A DNA stretch of 64,000 bases from Cylicocyclus nassatus (lineage: Eukaryota; Nematoda; Chromadorea; Rhabditida; Strongylidae): contig CATQJL010000112.1 of the NCBI GenBank assembly GCA_958299035.1, forward strand, positions 65,565,117 to 65,629,116. The letters are read 5' to 3'. This document shows, one piece after another, positions 1-12,295 of this stretch. The notes beneath the pieces are model-generated. The model worked only from the letters and a program-made list of their open reading frames with translations. It ran no database searches and had not been told where the DNA came from. Numbering within the stretch: position 1 is the first letter of the stretch; each line of letters opens with the position of its first letter. Position numbers and translations under genes: made by a program.

Positions 1-383
1 TAAACTACGGTTAGGTGGGAGAAAGCTCCATTTTGCCTTTAAGAAATGCAACTTTAGGTGCAGATGTGGAAGTTGAGGGGCGCCTTCGAGCGCCCTTCCA
101 AGCGCCGTGAGGGGTTGATGGACACGGCATTGCCGTGAGAGGTCAAGCCGGGAACGGAGTCGCGAGGGACGCAGTGGTGTGTGTGTGTGTGGAAATTCAC
201 TCACTTCGTGTCTCAGCCAGTCGACACCCCGCGTTTTTCGGTTCTGTGCCTTTTTTGAGTATCTCCTGATCGATCCTCACTTAATCTTTTTTTGTGGTGC
301 TTTCGTGTTTTATTGGTGTTTTTTTCCTCTGTCACCTTATTTGTCGTGCTGTCTGGCAATAAACGTAGGCCGGAGCTGTGTTT
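1..383. other. Left contig edge, no gene recognised
   Basis: Unique-looking sequence with a short GT run near 176-191 and T-rich stretches to the gap. The open frames here are short and run into the N gap, so none is called. Confidence 0.5.
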
Positions 384-883
384 NNNNNNNNNNNNNNNNN
401 NNNNNNNNNNNNNNNNNNNNNNNNNNNNNNNNNNNNNNNNNNNNNNNNNNNNNNNNNNNNNNNNNNNNNNNNNNNNNNNNNNNNNNNNNNNNNNNNNNNN
501 NNNNNNNNNNNNNNNNNNNNNNNNNNNNNNNNNNNNNNNNNNNNNNNNNNNNNNNNNNNNNNNNNNNNNNNNNNNNNNNNNNNNNNNNNNNNNNNNNNNN
601 NNNNNNNNNNNNNNNNNNNNNNNNNNNNNNNNNNNNNNNNNNNNNNNNNNNNNNNNNNNNNNNNNNNNNNNNNNNNNNNNNNNNNNNNNNNNNNNNNNNN
701 NNNNNNNNNNNNNNNNNNNNNNNNNNNNNNNNNNNNNNNNNNNNNNNNNNNNNNNNNNNNNNNNNNNNNNNNNNNNNNNNNNNNNNNNNNNNNNNNNNNN
801 NNNNNNNNNNNNNNNNNNNNNNNNNNNNNNNNNNNNNNNNNNNNNNNNNNNNNNNNNNNNNNNNNNNNNNNNNNNNNNNNNNN
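384..883. other. Assembly gap of exactly 500 N
   Basis: Exactly 500 consecutive N, a typical placeholder for a scaffold join of unknown size. Order and distance across it are not established by the sequence. All open frames crossing it are artefacts. Confidence 0.98.
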
Positions 884-908
884 AAGCAGTGGTATCAACG
901 CAGAGTAC
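884..908 (+). other. SMART/ISPCR cDNA-PCR adaptor contamination
   Basis: The 25 bases directly after the N gap begin AAGCAGTGGTATCAACGC and end CAGAGTAC. This is the template-switch/ISPCR oligonucleotide used in SMART-type library amplification. It abuts the gap on one side and array sequence from about 911 on the other, so a read or contig end was not trimmed. It is artificial, not genomic. Confidence 0.95.
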
Positions 909-1178
909 TATAACTTCTAAAGCGAGAATAAAGTAGTTGTTTTGCAAGACTCGGAGTAAAAATCACGATTTCATGTTTTCACAACAAAGATGTATGAGTC
1001 TTATCAATGCAAGGTCATAGGTGGAAAAAATGAGGTTATGCAGGGTACATAAAGCTTACTCTAACGACTAGACCACTAAGTTATTCTATGTATTTTTTAA
1101 CTTGAAAAAATTCTTTAGTTAGTCTTTAATTAGAGTATTTATATAGTGAGCTTAGCAAACATTAAACGTACCTAATCT

Positions 1179-2596
1179 TCTTATATATAAAGCTGAATGT
1201 CTGTTTGTATGTATGTATGTCTGTATGTATGTCTGTACGTATGTTCCGAATAGAAAATTCCATTTCTGAACCGATCCGGACCAACTTGGCACACATACAC
1301 TTCGGGCCCCCGACGGGTGTCATAGGCTACTTTTCGTCATCGATCGATATCGATTTTATCGATTTTTATCGATTTTTTTGCTGAGTTCACCTACGGGGCT
1401 GGGAGTTGGCACAGGGGGGTAATCGAGCATGGGGATTCCGAATACAATATTGGTTTTCAGGATTATCGATTACTTTTATCGATTTTATCGATTTTTTGCA
1501 AAGTTTGAGCTACGGGGCTGAGAGTTGGCACAGGGGGTAATCGAGCATGGGGATTCCGAATACAATATTGGTTTTCAGGATTATCGATTATTTTTATCGA
1601 TTTTATTGATTTTTTGCAAAGTTTGAGCTACGGGGCTGGGAGTTCGCACAGGGGGGGAAGTGAGCATGGGGATTCCGAATACAATATTAGTTTTCAGAAT
1701 TATCGATTACTTTTATCGATTTTATCGATTTTTTGCAAAGTTTGAGCTACGGGGCTGGGAGTTGGCACAGGGGGTAATCGAGCATGGGGATTCCGAATAC
1801 AATATTGGTTTTCAGGATTATCGATTATTTTTATCGATTTTATCGATTTTTTTGCAAAGTTTGAGCTACGGGGCTGGGAGTTCGTACAGGGGGGTAATCG
1901 AGCATGGGGATTCCGAATACAATATTGGTTTTCGGGATTATCGATTACTTTTATCGATTTTATCGATTTTTTTGCAAAGTTTGAGCTAGGGGACTGGAAT
2001 TTGGCACAGGGGGGTAATCGAGCATGCTGATCACCCCCAAGGGGGATGATCAGCATGCTCGATTACACCCCTGTGCCAAATTCCAGTCCCCTAGCTCAAA
2101 TTTTCAAAAAATCGATGAAATCGATAAAAGTAATGGACGATCTTAAAAACTAATATTGTATTCGTAATCTGCATGCTCGATTACCCCCCTGTGCAAACTC
2201 CCAGCCCCGCAGGTCAAACTTTACAAAAAAAATCGATAAAATCGATAAAAGTAATGGACGATCCTGAAAACTAATATTGTGTTCGTAATCAGCATGCTCG
2301 ATTACCCCCCGTGCAAAATCCCAGCCTCGCATGTCAAAATTTACAAATATCGATAAAATCAATAAAAGTAATCGATAATTCTGAAAACTAATATTGTATT
2401 CGGAATCCCCATGCTCACTTCCCCCCCCCCTGTGCCAACTCCTAGCCCTGTAGGTGAACTCTGCAAAAAAATCGATAAAAATTGGTAAAATCGACATCGA
2501 TCGATAACGAAAAGTGGACTGTGACACCCGCCGGGGCCCGAAGTGTATGTGTGCCAAGTTTGGTCCGGATACGGCGGAGCCGGGTAAGCCAGCTAG
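1179..2596 (+). mobile_element. Helitron/HINE-like element, array unit 1
   Basis: It begins TCTTATATATAAAGCTGAAT followed by TGTCTGTNTGT repeats and ends GGCGGAGCCGGGTAAGCCAG-CTAG before T. The same ends occur on a clean isolated copy at 52277-52671. The TC start, CTRR end followed by T, a GC-rich 3' hairpin region and no TIR or target duplication are Helitron hallmarks. Internal tandem repeats recall HINE/DINE-1 elements. It encodes no Rep/helicase and is therefore non-autonomous. The exact start could be 1176 or 1179. Inside, 118-120 bp repeat units run in direct orientation (GAGCATG at 1425, 1543, 1662, 1780, 1900, 2020) and then invert after a palindromic centre near 2038. Confidence 0.78.
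1425..2420. repeat. Inverted arms of 118-120 bp ATCGAT-rich minisatellite
   Basis: The left arm has five direct units with spacings of 118, 119, 118, 120 and 120 bp. Each holds GGGATTCCGAATACAATATT, a TTATCGATT cluster and TACGGGGCTGGGAGTTGGCA. The right arm has the same unit in reverse complement (CATGCTCGAT or CATGCTCACT near 2171, 2291 and 2410). The centre, around 2030-2055, is a hairpin built from GCATGCTGATCA and CCCCAAGGGGG. Equivalent arms exist in the other array units. Open frames of about 109 and 118 codons through here only echo the repeat period and are not genes. Confidence 0.92.
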
Positions 2597-4620
2597 TGCA
2601 CAATAAAAATAATATCTTCAAAATTCCTATGCCCTCTTTTTTTTCATATGGTCATACTACAAAAATTATTTTTTAGTACTCTAATCTGAACATATTTAGT
2701 TGAGCCACTTTAGTTTGATTACGTATCAAATGATCTACTGGGCGAGCATACTTGTGAACTGAGGTCTATACGCATCTACATGCCCGGGGGGAGGGGGGGA
2801 GGCGATTTGAGAGGGGATGCGCCATATCTTGTTACTTATTTATATTATTCTTTTTCTATTTGTCCTATGAATGTTCACATGTCCTTAAATCTAAGTATAG
2901 ATGACAGGACATTGCAAGCTGAGAATCTCACTGTTTTGTATCCTGGGGATCCCCGGAAAATCATCTCACACCTTTAAATAACTTTTTTCTCATAAATTGG
3001 ATGAAAATGCAGTAAAATTGTATCGGGGATGTACTATGGCACTGCTAAACATGTTTATGATAGAAAAGTAAAATTAGGACATTGAAATTAACGGTGAACC
3101 GCCGTTCGCGAGCTCGGGTTTATAGAAAAATGTCCTGCCTGCACATGCATATGGATTGTGCGATTGCTTTGCCGAAAGTATCCCCAGCAGTGTCAAAGTA
3201 GATCCTCGCAACTTTACGACGTCTTCATCCACTTTTTGAAAGGTAGGTGACTTTGAAAACATATGGTGGTTTCTGGGGGATCCCTAGGGGATCGCACGAA
3301 TCAGTGGAAATCTCAGCTTGTATTGCAATGTTCAACTCTCCATTATATTCAAGTATCAACGACTATCTCGCGTACGCCACTGTATCAGGGCATAAGAACC
3401 TTTAGAAGATAGACGGAAGAGAACGGATACAGCTTAGATTAGCGAAATATGACGCGCCTTCTCTCATTCTCAGATCTCCTCTCTGCTCCAGCAAGGATGT
3501 GCGTGCTATGGGCCTAAGATTTGATTGAGGAAACACATATCACAAAAATCTTTCCAACCTTATTCGCTGAGCTTGAGCTTGAGCTTTGTTAAACAATAAC
3601 TGCTATCTGAGTTATTGGGCTTGGTGTTCGCCAGATCAAAACCCTTAGTTGCACATGTACTTATTCAAAACTAAATTGTTTACTGTAACAACTCGGCTGA
3701 ATATAATAATGATGGTAACATCAAACTTATGATCACAAAGAGGTCATAGAAAATTGAAACATAGTAGCATAAATATATGTTTGTTGAAAGCAGTATCGTT
3801 AGGGCTGAATGATGCATTCATCTTTATACAAATTGTCAGGGCAAATATAACCTAACCTTGCTGCACGCTAGAGTTGAACCTTGATGGGTTATGTTCGGGT
3901 TCGTTAATGATCGGCTGATTTCCCGCGGTAAATCCTTTCAGGTCCTCGAGGTGGTTTTGTTGAGGACCAAGCGGACCCTGAGGGTAAACCTTACTTTTGA
4001 ATATAGGGTTCACTCTCAGGGTTTGTTGGAGATAACCACCACAGGTTAGGTTGGTATTCTATTTAAGTAGCGGTATGAATTTGGCATCAAACTTTGGCTA
4101 TCCTAGTCCATGCCGTCTCTGCCCAAGGCGTATACAGTTTTGGTACTGTTTATACAACGAACATTTCCCATCCTCGCTTCTAGTGTCTGTATATTCATTT
4201 TTCAAAACAAAATGCTTAATTCGTATAAAGCAATGCAGAGTTCTCAGTTTGTCTACAAATCACAGAGTTAGAATGATGGAAACAAATGTGTGGCAGATAG
4301 TAGAGGGGTTGCAGGTTTTTATGGAAGTCCAACAGAAATCTCGCTCGTTTTTAATCTGACCGCGATCTTGTGTAATTCTTTATGAGGCTTTATCACATTT
4401 CTTAAATTAGCATCTTGTTTTATCATCATTCCACAGTCTCAAATACTTGCCTTGGGCGCATGTAGCGAAGGTGTTTAAATATGGCTAGCAAAAGTAAACT
4501 CATTGATTAGGGATCTACCGGACTTCGCCAACGCTTAAAATGTGTGCGGCGGCAAGTAAGGCTTTCTTGCATGCAACGTTTGGCATGGGACATCAATGTT
4601 GACCCGACTATTAAACATAA
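2597..4620. repeat. Non-Helitron part of the 3.7-kb unit (unit 1)
   Basis: About 2.0 kb repeated at 6303-8325 and 10007-12030. No recognisable protein domain is encoded: the 62-102 codon frames are conserved only because the whole unit is duplicated, and none matches a family I know. It contains an imperfect inverted repeat near 3975-4022 (GACCCTGAGGGTAAACC against GGGTTCACTCTCAGGG). What this DNA was before amplification is unknown. Confidence 0.6.
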
Positions 4621-4885
4621 CTTCTAAAGCGAGAATAAAGTAGTTGTTTTGCAAGACTCGGAGTAAAAATCACGATTTCATGTTTTCACAACAAAGATGT
4701 ATGAGTCTTATCAATGCAAGGTCATAGGTGGAAAAAATGAGGTTATGCAGGGTACATAAAGCTTACTCTAACGACTAGACCACTAAGTTATTCTATGTAT
4801 TTTTTAACTTGAAAAAATTCTTTAGTTAGTCTTTAATTAGAGTATTTATATAGTGAGCTTAGCAAACATTAAACGTACCTAATCT

Positions 4886-6302
4886 TCTTATATATAAAGC
4901 TGAATGTCTGTTTGTATGTATGTATGTCTGTATGTATGTCTGTACGTATGTTCCGAATAGAAAATTCCATTTCTGAACCGATCCGGACCAACTTGGCACA
5001 CATACACTTCGGGCCCCGACGGGTGTCATAGGCTACTTTTCGTCATCGATCGATATCGATTTTATCGATTTTTATCGATTTTTTTGCTGAGTTCACCTAC
5101 GGGGCTGGGAGTTGGCACAGGGGGGTAATCGAGCATGGGGATTCCGAATACAATATTGGTTTTCAGGATTATCGATTACTTTTATCGATTTTATCGATTT
5201 TTTGCAAAGTTTGAGCTACGGGGCTGAGAGTTGGCACAGGGGGTAATCGAGCATGGGGATTCCGAATACAATATTGGTTTTCAGGATTATCGATTATTTT
5301 TATCGATTTTATCGATTTTTTGCAAAGTTTGAGCTACGGGGCTGGAAGTTCGCACAGGGGGGGAAGTGAGCATGGGGATTCCGAATACAATATTAGTTTT
5401 CAGAATTATCGATTACTTTTATCGATTTTATCGATTTTTTGCAAAGTTTGAGCTACGGGGCTGGGAGTTGGCACAGGGGGTAATCGAGCATGGGGATTCC
5501 GAATACAATATTGGTTTTCAGGATTATCGATTATTTTTATCGATTTTATCGATTTTTTTGCAAAGTTTGAGCTACGGGGCTGGGAGTTCGCACAGGGGGG
5601 TAATCGAGCATGGGGATTCCGAATACAATATTGGTTTTCGGGATTATCGATTACTTTTATCGATTTTATCGATTTTTTTGCAAAGTTTGAGCTAGGGGAC
5701 TGGAATTTGGCACAGGGGGGTAATCGAGCATGCTGATCACCCCCAAGGGGGATGATCAGCATGCTCGATTACACCCCTGTGCCAAATTCCAGTCCCCTAG
5801 CTCAAACTTTGCAAAAAAATCGATGAAATCGATAAAAGTAATGGACGATCTTGAAAACTAATATTGTATTCGTAATCTGCATGCTCGATTACCCCCCTGT
5901 GCAAACTCCCAGCCCCGCAGGTCAAACTTTACAAAAAAAATCGATAAAATCGATAAAAGTAATGGACGATCCTGAAAACTAATATTGTGTTCGTAATCAG
6001 CATGCTCGATTACCCCCCGTGCAAAATCCCAGCCTCGCATGTCAAAATTTACAAATATCGATAAAATCAATAAAAGTAATCGATAATTCTGAAAACTAAT
6101 ATTGTATTCGGAATCCCCATGCTCACTTCCCCCCCCTGTGCCAACTCCTAGCCCTGTAGGTGAACTCTGCAAAAAAATCGATAAAAATTGGTAAAATCGA
6201 CATCGATCGATAACGAAAAGTGGACTGTGACACCCGCCGGGGCCCGAAGTGTATGTGTGCCAAGTTTGGTCCGGATACGGCGGAGCCGGGTAAGCCAGCT
6301 AG
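4886..6302 (+). mobile_element. Helitron/HINE-like element, array unit 2
   Basis: Near-identical to the unit 1 element, offset by 3707 bp at its start. It has the same TCTTATATATAAAG start, inverted 118-120 bp repeat arms and CCAGCTAG end. Confidence 0.78.
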
Positions 6303-8590
6303 TGCACAATAAAAATAATATCTTCAAAATTCCTATGCCCTCTTTTTTTTCATATGGTCATACTACAAAAATTATTTTTTAGTACTCTAATCTGAACATA
6401 TTTAGTTGAGCCACTTTAGTTTGATTACGTATCAAATGATCTACTGGGCGAGCATATTTGTGAACTGAGGTCTATACGCATCTACATGCCCGGGGGGAGG
6501 GGGGAGGCGATTTGAGAGGGGATGCGCCATATCTTGTTACTTATTTATATTATTCTTTTTCTATTTGTCCTATGAATGTTCACATGTCCTTAAATCTAAG
6601 TGTAGATGACAGGACATTGCAAGCTGAGAATCTCACTGTTTTGTATCCTGGGGATCCCCGGAAAATCATCTCACACCTTTAAATAACTTTTTTCTCATAA
6701 ATTGGATGAAAATGCAGTAAAATTGTATCGGGGATGTACTATGGCACTGCTAAACATGTTTATGATAGAAAAGTAAAATTAGGACATTGAAATTAACGGT
6801 GAACCGCCGTTCGCGAGCTCGGGTTTATAGAAAAATGTCCTGCCTGCACATGCATATGGATTGTGCGATTGCTTTGCCGAAAGTATCCCCAGCAGTGTCA
6901 AAGTAGATCCTCGCAACTTTGCGACGTCTTCATCCACTTTTTGAAAGGTAGGTGACTTTGAAAACATATGGTGGTTTCTGGGGGATCCCTAGGGGATCGC
7001 ACGAATCAGTGGAAATCTCAGCTTGTATTGCAATGTTCAACTCTCCATTATATTCAAGTATCAACGACTATCTCGCGTACGCCACTGTATCAGGGCATAA
7101 GAACCTTTAGAAGATAGACGGAAGAGAACGGATACAGCTTAGATTAGCGAAATATGACGCGCCTTCTCTCATTCTCAGATCTCCTCTCTGCTCCAGCAAG
7201 GATGTGCGTGCTATGGGCCTAAGATTTGATTGAGGAAACACATATCACAAAAATCTTTCCAACCTTATTCGCTGAGCTTGAGCTTGAGCTTTGTTAAACA
7301 ATAACTGCTATCTGAGTTATTGGGCTTGGTGTTCGCCAGATCAAAACCCTTAGTTGCACATGTACTTATTCAAAACTAAATTGTTTACTGTAACAACTCG
7401 GCTGAATATAATAATGATGGTAACATCAAACTTATGATCACAAAGAGGTCATAGAAAATTGAAACATAGTAGCATAAATATATGTTTGTTGAAAGCAGTA
7501 TCGTTAGGGCTGAATGATGCATTCATCTTTATACAAATTGTCAGGGCAAATATAACCTAACCTTGCTGCACGCTAGAGTTGAACCTTGATGGGTTATGTT
7601 CGGGTTCGTTAATGATCGGCTGATTTCCCGCGGTAAATCCTTTCAGGTCCTCGAGGTGGTTTTGTTGAGGACCAAGCGGACCCTGAGGGTAAACCTTACT
7701 TTTGAATATAGGGTTCACTCTCAGGGTTTGTTGGAGATAACCACCACAGGTTAGGTTGGTATTCTATTTAAGTAGCGGTATGAATTTGGCATCAAACTTT
7801 GGCTATCCTAGTCCATGCCGTCTCTGCCCAAGGCGTATACAGTTTTGGTACTGTTTATACAACGAACATTTCCCATCCTCGCTTCTAGTGTCTGTATATT
7901 CATTTTTCAAAACAAAATGCTTAATTCGTATAAAGCAATGCAGAGTTCTCAGTTTGTCTACAAATCACAGAGTTAGAATGATGGAAACAAATGTGTGGCA
8001 GATAGTAGAGGGGTTGCAGGTTTTTATGGAAGTCCAACAGAAATCTCGCTCGTTTTTAATCTGACCGCGATCTTGTGTAATTCTTTATGAGGCTTTATCA
8101 CATTTCTTAAATTAGCATCTTGTTTTATCATCATTCCACAGTCTCAAATACTTGCCTTGGGCGCATGTAGCGAAGGTGTTTAAATATGGCTAGCAAAAGT
8201 AAACTCATTGATTAGGGATCTACCGGACTTCGCCAACGCTTAAAATGTGTGCGGCGGCAAGTAAGGCTTTCTTGCATGCAACGTTTGGCATGGGACATCA
8301 ATGTTGACCCGACTATTAAACATAACTTCTAAAGCGAGAATAAAGTAGTTGTTTTGCAAGACTCGGAGTAAAAATCACGATTTCATGTTTTCACAACAAA
8401 GATGTATGAGTCTTATCAATGCAAGGTCATAGGTGGAAAAAATGAGGTTATGCAGGGTACATAAAGCTTACTCTAACGACTAGACCACTAAGTTATTCTA
8501 TGTATTTTTTAACTTGAAAAAATTCTTTAGTTAGTCTTTAATTAGAGTATTTATATAGTGAGCTTAGCAAACATTAAACGTACCTAATCT

Positions 8591-10006
8591 TCTTATATAT
8601 AAAGCTGAATGTCTGTTTGTATGTATGTATGTCTGTATGTATGTCTGTACGTATGTTCCGAATAGAAAATTCCATTTCTGAACCGATCCGGACCAACTTG
8701 GCACACATACACTTCGGGCCCCGACGGGTGTCATAGGCTACTTTTCGTCATCGATCGATATCGATTTTATCGATTTTTATCGATTTTTTTGCTGAGTTCA
8801 CCTACGGGGCTGGGAGTTGGCACAGGGGGGTAATCGAGCATGGGGATTCCGAATACAATATTGGTTTTCAGGATTATCGATTACTTTTATCGATTTTATC
8901 GATTTTTTGCAAAGTTTGAGCTACGGGGCTGAGAGTTGGCACAGGGGGTAATCGAGCATGGGGATTCCGAATACAATATTGGTTTTCAGGATTATCGATT
9001 ATTTTTATCGATTTTATCGATTTTTTGCAAAGTTTGAGCTACGGGGCTGGAAGTTCGCACAGGGGGGGAAGTGAGCATGGGGATTCCGAATACAATATTA
9101 GTTTTCAGAATTATCGATTACTTTTATCGATTTTATCGATTTTTTGCAAAGTTTGAGCTACGGGGCTGGGAGTTGGCACAGGGGGTAATCGAGCATGGGG
9201 ATTCCGAATACAATATTGGTTTTCAGGATTATCGATTATTTTTATCGATTTTATCGATTTTTTTGCAAAGTTTGAGCTACGGGGCTGGGAGTTCGCACAG
9301 GGGGGTAATCGAGCATGGGGATTCCGAATACAATATTGGTTTTCGGGATTATCGATTACTTTTATCGATTTTATCGATTTTTTTGCAAAGTTTGAGCTAG
9401 GGGACTGGAATTTGGCACAGGGGGGTAATCGAGCATGCTGATCACCCCCAAGGGGGATGATCAGCATGCTCGATTACACCCCTGTGCCAAATTCCAGTCC
9501 CCTAGCTCAAATTTTCAAAAAATCGATGAAATCGATAAAAGTAATGGACGATCTTGAAAACTAATATTGTATTCGTAATCTGCATGCTCGATTACCCCCC
9601 TGTGCAAACTCCCAGCCCCGCAGGTCAAACTTTACAAAAAAAATCGATAAAATCGATAAAAGTAATGGACGATCCTGAAAACTAATATTGTGTTCGTAAT
9701 CAGCATGCTCGATTACCCCCCGTGCAAAATCCCAGCCTCGCATGTCAAAATTTACAAATATCGATAAAATCAATAAAAGTAATCGATAATTCTGAAAACT
9801 AATATTGTATTCGGAATCCCCATGCTCACTTCCCCCCCCCTGTGCCAACTCCTAGCCCTGTAGGTGAACTCTGCAAAAAAATCGATAAAAATTGGTAAAA
9901 TCGACATCGATCGATAACGAAAAGTGGACTGTGACACCCGCCGGGGCCCGAAGTGTATGTGTGCCAAGTTTGGTCCGGATACGGCGGAGCCGGGTAAGCC
10001 AGCTAG
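8591..10006 (+). mobile_element. Helitron/HINE-like element, array unit 3
   Basis: Near-identical to the unit 2 element, offset by 3705 bp, with the same ends and internal palindromic repeat arms. Confidence 0.78.
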
Positions 10007-12295
10007 TGCACAATAAAAATAATATCTTCAAAATTCCTATGCCCTCTTTTTTTTCATATGGTCATACTACAAAAATTATTTTTTAGTACTCTAATCTGAA
10101 CATATTTAGTTGAGCCACTTTAGTTTGATTACGTATCAAATGATCTACTGGGCGAGCATACTTGTGAACTGAGGTCTATACGCATCTACATGCCCGGGGG
10201 GAGGGGGGGAGGCGATTTGAGAGGGGATGCGCCATATCTTGTTACTTATTTATATTATTCTTTTTCTATTTGTCCTATGAATGTTCACATGTCCTTAAAT
10301 CTAAGTATAGATGACAGGACATTGCAAGCTGAGAATCTCACTGTTTTGTATCCTGGGGATCCCCGGAAAATCATCTCACACCTTTAAATAACTTTTTTCT
10401 CATAAATTGGATGAAAATGCAGTAAAATTGTATCGGGGATGTACTATGGCACTGCTAAACATGTTTATGATAGAAAAGTAAAATTAGGACATTGAAATTA
10501 ACGGTGAACCGCCGTTCGCGAGCTCGGGTTTATAGAAAAATGTCCTGCCTGCACATGCATATGGATTGTGCGATTGCTTTGCCGAAAGTATCCCCAGCAG
10601 TGTCAAAGTAGATCCTCGCAACTTTACGACGTCTTCATCCACTTTTTGAAAGGTAGGTGACTTTGAAAACATATGGTGGTTTCTGGGGGATCCCTAGGGG
10701 ATCGCACGAATCAGTGGAAATCTCAGCTTGTATTGCAATGTTCAACTCTCCATTATATTCAAGTATCAACGACTATCTCGCGTACGCCACTGTATCAGGG
10801 CATAAGAACCTTTAGAAGATAGACGGAAGAGAACGGATACAGCTTAGATTAGCGAAATATGACGCGCCTTCTCTCATTCTCAGATCTCCTCTCTGCTCCA
10901 GCAAGGATGTGCGTGCTATGGGCCTAAGATTTGATTGAGGAAACACATATCACAAAAATCTTTCCAACCTTATTCGCTGAGCTTGAGCTTGAGCTTTGTT
11001 AAACAATAACTGCTATCTGAGTTATTGGGCTTGGTGTTCGCCAGATCAAAACCCTTAGTTGCACATGTACTTATTCAAAACTAAATTGTTTACTGTAACA
11101 ACTCGGCTGAATATAATAATGATGGTAACATCAAACTTATGATCACAAAGAGGTCATAGAAAATTGAAACATAGTAGCATAAATATATGTTTGTTGAAAG
11201 CAGTATCGTTAGGGCTGAATGATGCATTCATCTTTATACAAATTGTCAGGGCAAATATAACCTAACCTTGCTGCACGCTAGAGTTGAACCTTGATGGGTT
11301 ATGTTCGGGTTCGTTAATGATCGGCTGATTTCCCGCGGTAAATCCTTTCAGGTCCTCGAGGTGGTTTTGTTGAGGACCAAGCGGACCCTGAGGGTAAACC
11401 TTACTTTTGAATATAGGGTTCACTCTCAGGGTTTGTTGGAGATAACCACCACAGGTTAGGTTGGTATTCTATTTAAGTAGCGGTATGAATTTGGCATCAA
11501 ACTTTGGCTATCCTAGTCCATGCCGTCTCTGCCCAAGGCGTATACAGTTTTGGTACTGTTTATACAACGAACATTTCCCATCCTCGCTTCTAGTGTCTGT
11601 ATATTCATTTTTCAAAACAAAATGCTTAATTCGTATAAAGCAATGCAGAGTTCTCAGTTTGTCTACAAATCACAGAGTTAGAATGATGGAAACAAATGTG
11701 TGGCAGATAGTAGAGGGGTTGCAGGTTTTTATGGAAGTCCAACAGAAATCTCGCTCGTTTTTAATCTGACCGCGATCTTGTGTAATTCTTTATGAGGCTT
11801 TATCACATTTCTTAAATTAGCATCTTGTTTTATCATCATTCCACAGTCTCAAATACTTGCCTTGGGCGCATGTAGCGAAGGTGTTTAAATATGGCTAGCA
11901 AAAGTAAACTCATTGATTAGGGATCTACCGGACTTCGCCAACGCTTAAAATGTGTGCGGCGGCAAGTAAGGCTTTCTTGCATGCAACGTTTGGCATGGGA
12001 CATCAATGTTGACCCGACTATTAAACATAACTTCTAAAGCGAGAATAAAGTAGTTGTTTTGCAAGACTCGGAGTAAAAATCACGATTTCATGTTTTCACA
12101 ACAAAGATGTATGAGTCTTATCAATGCAAGGTCATAGGTGGAAAAAATGAGGTTATGCAGGGTACATAAAGCTTACTCTAACGACTAGACCACTAAGTTA
12201 TTCTATGTATTTTTTAACTTGAAAAAATTCTTTAGTTAGTCTTTAATTAGAGTATTTATATAGTGAGCTTAGCAAACATTAAACGTACCTAATCT

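Noticed and set aside
1040..1085. tRNA-like A box (complement TTAGTGGTCTAGTC) in the array unit
   Set aside because: No B box at the required spacing and no cloverleaf.
1660..2056. 109- and 118-codon ORFs repeated in each array unit
   Set aside because: Their residues repeat every 39-40 codons because the DNA repeats every 118-120 bp; both strands are open for the same reason.
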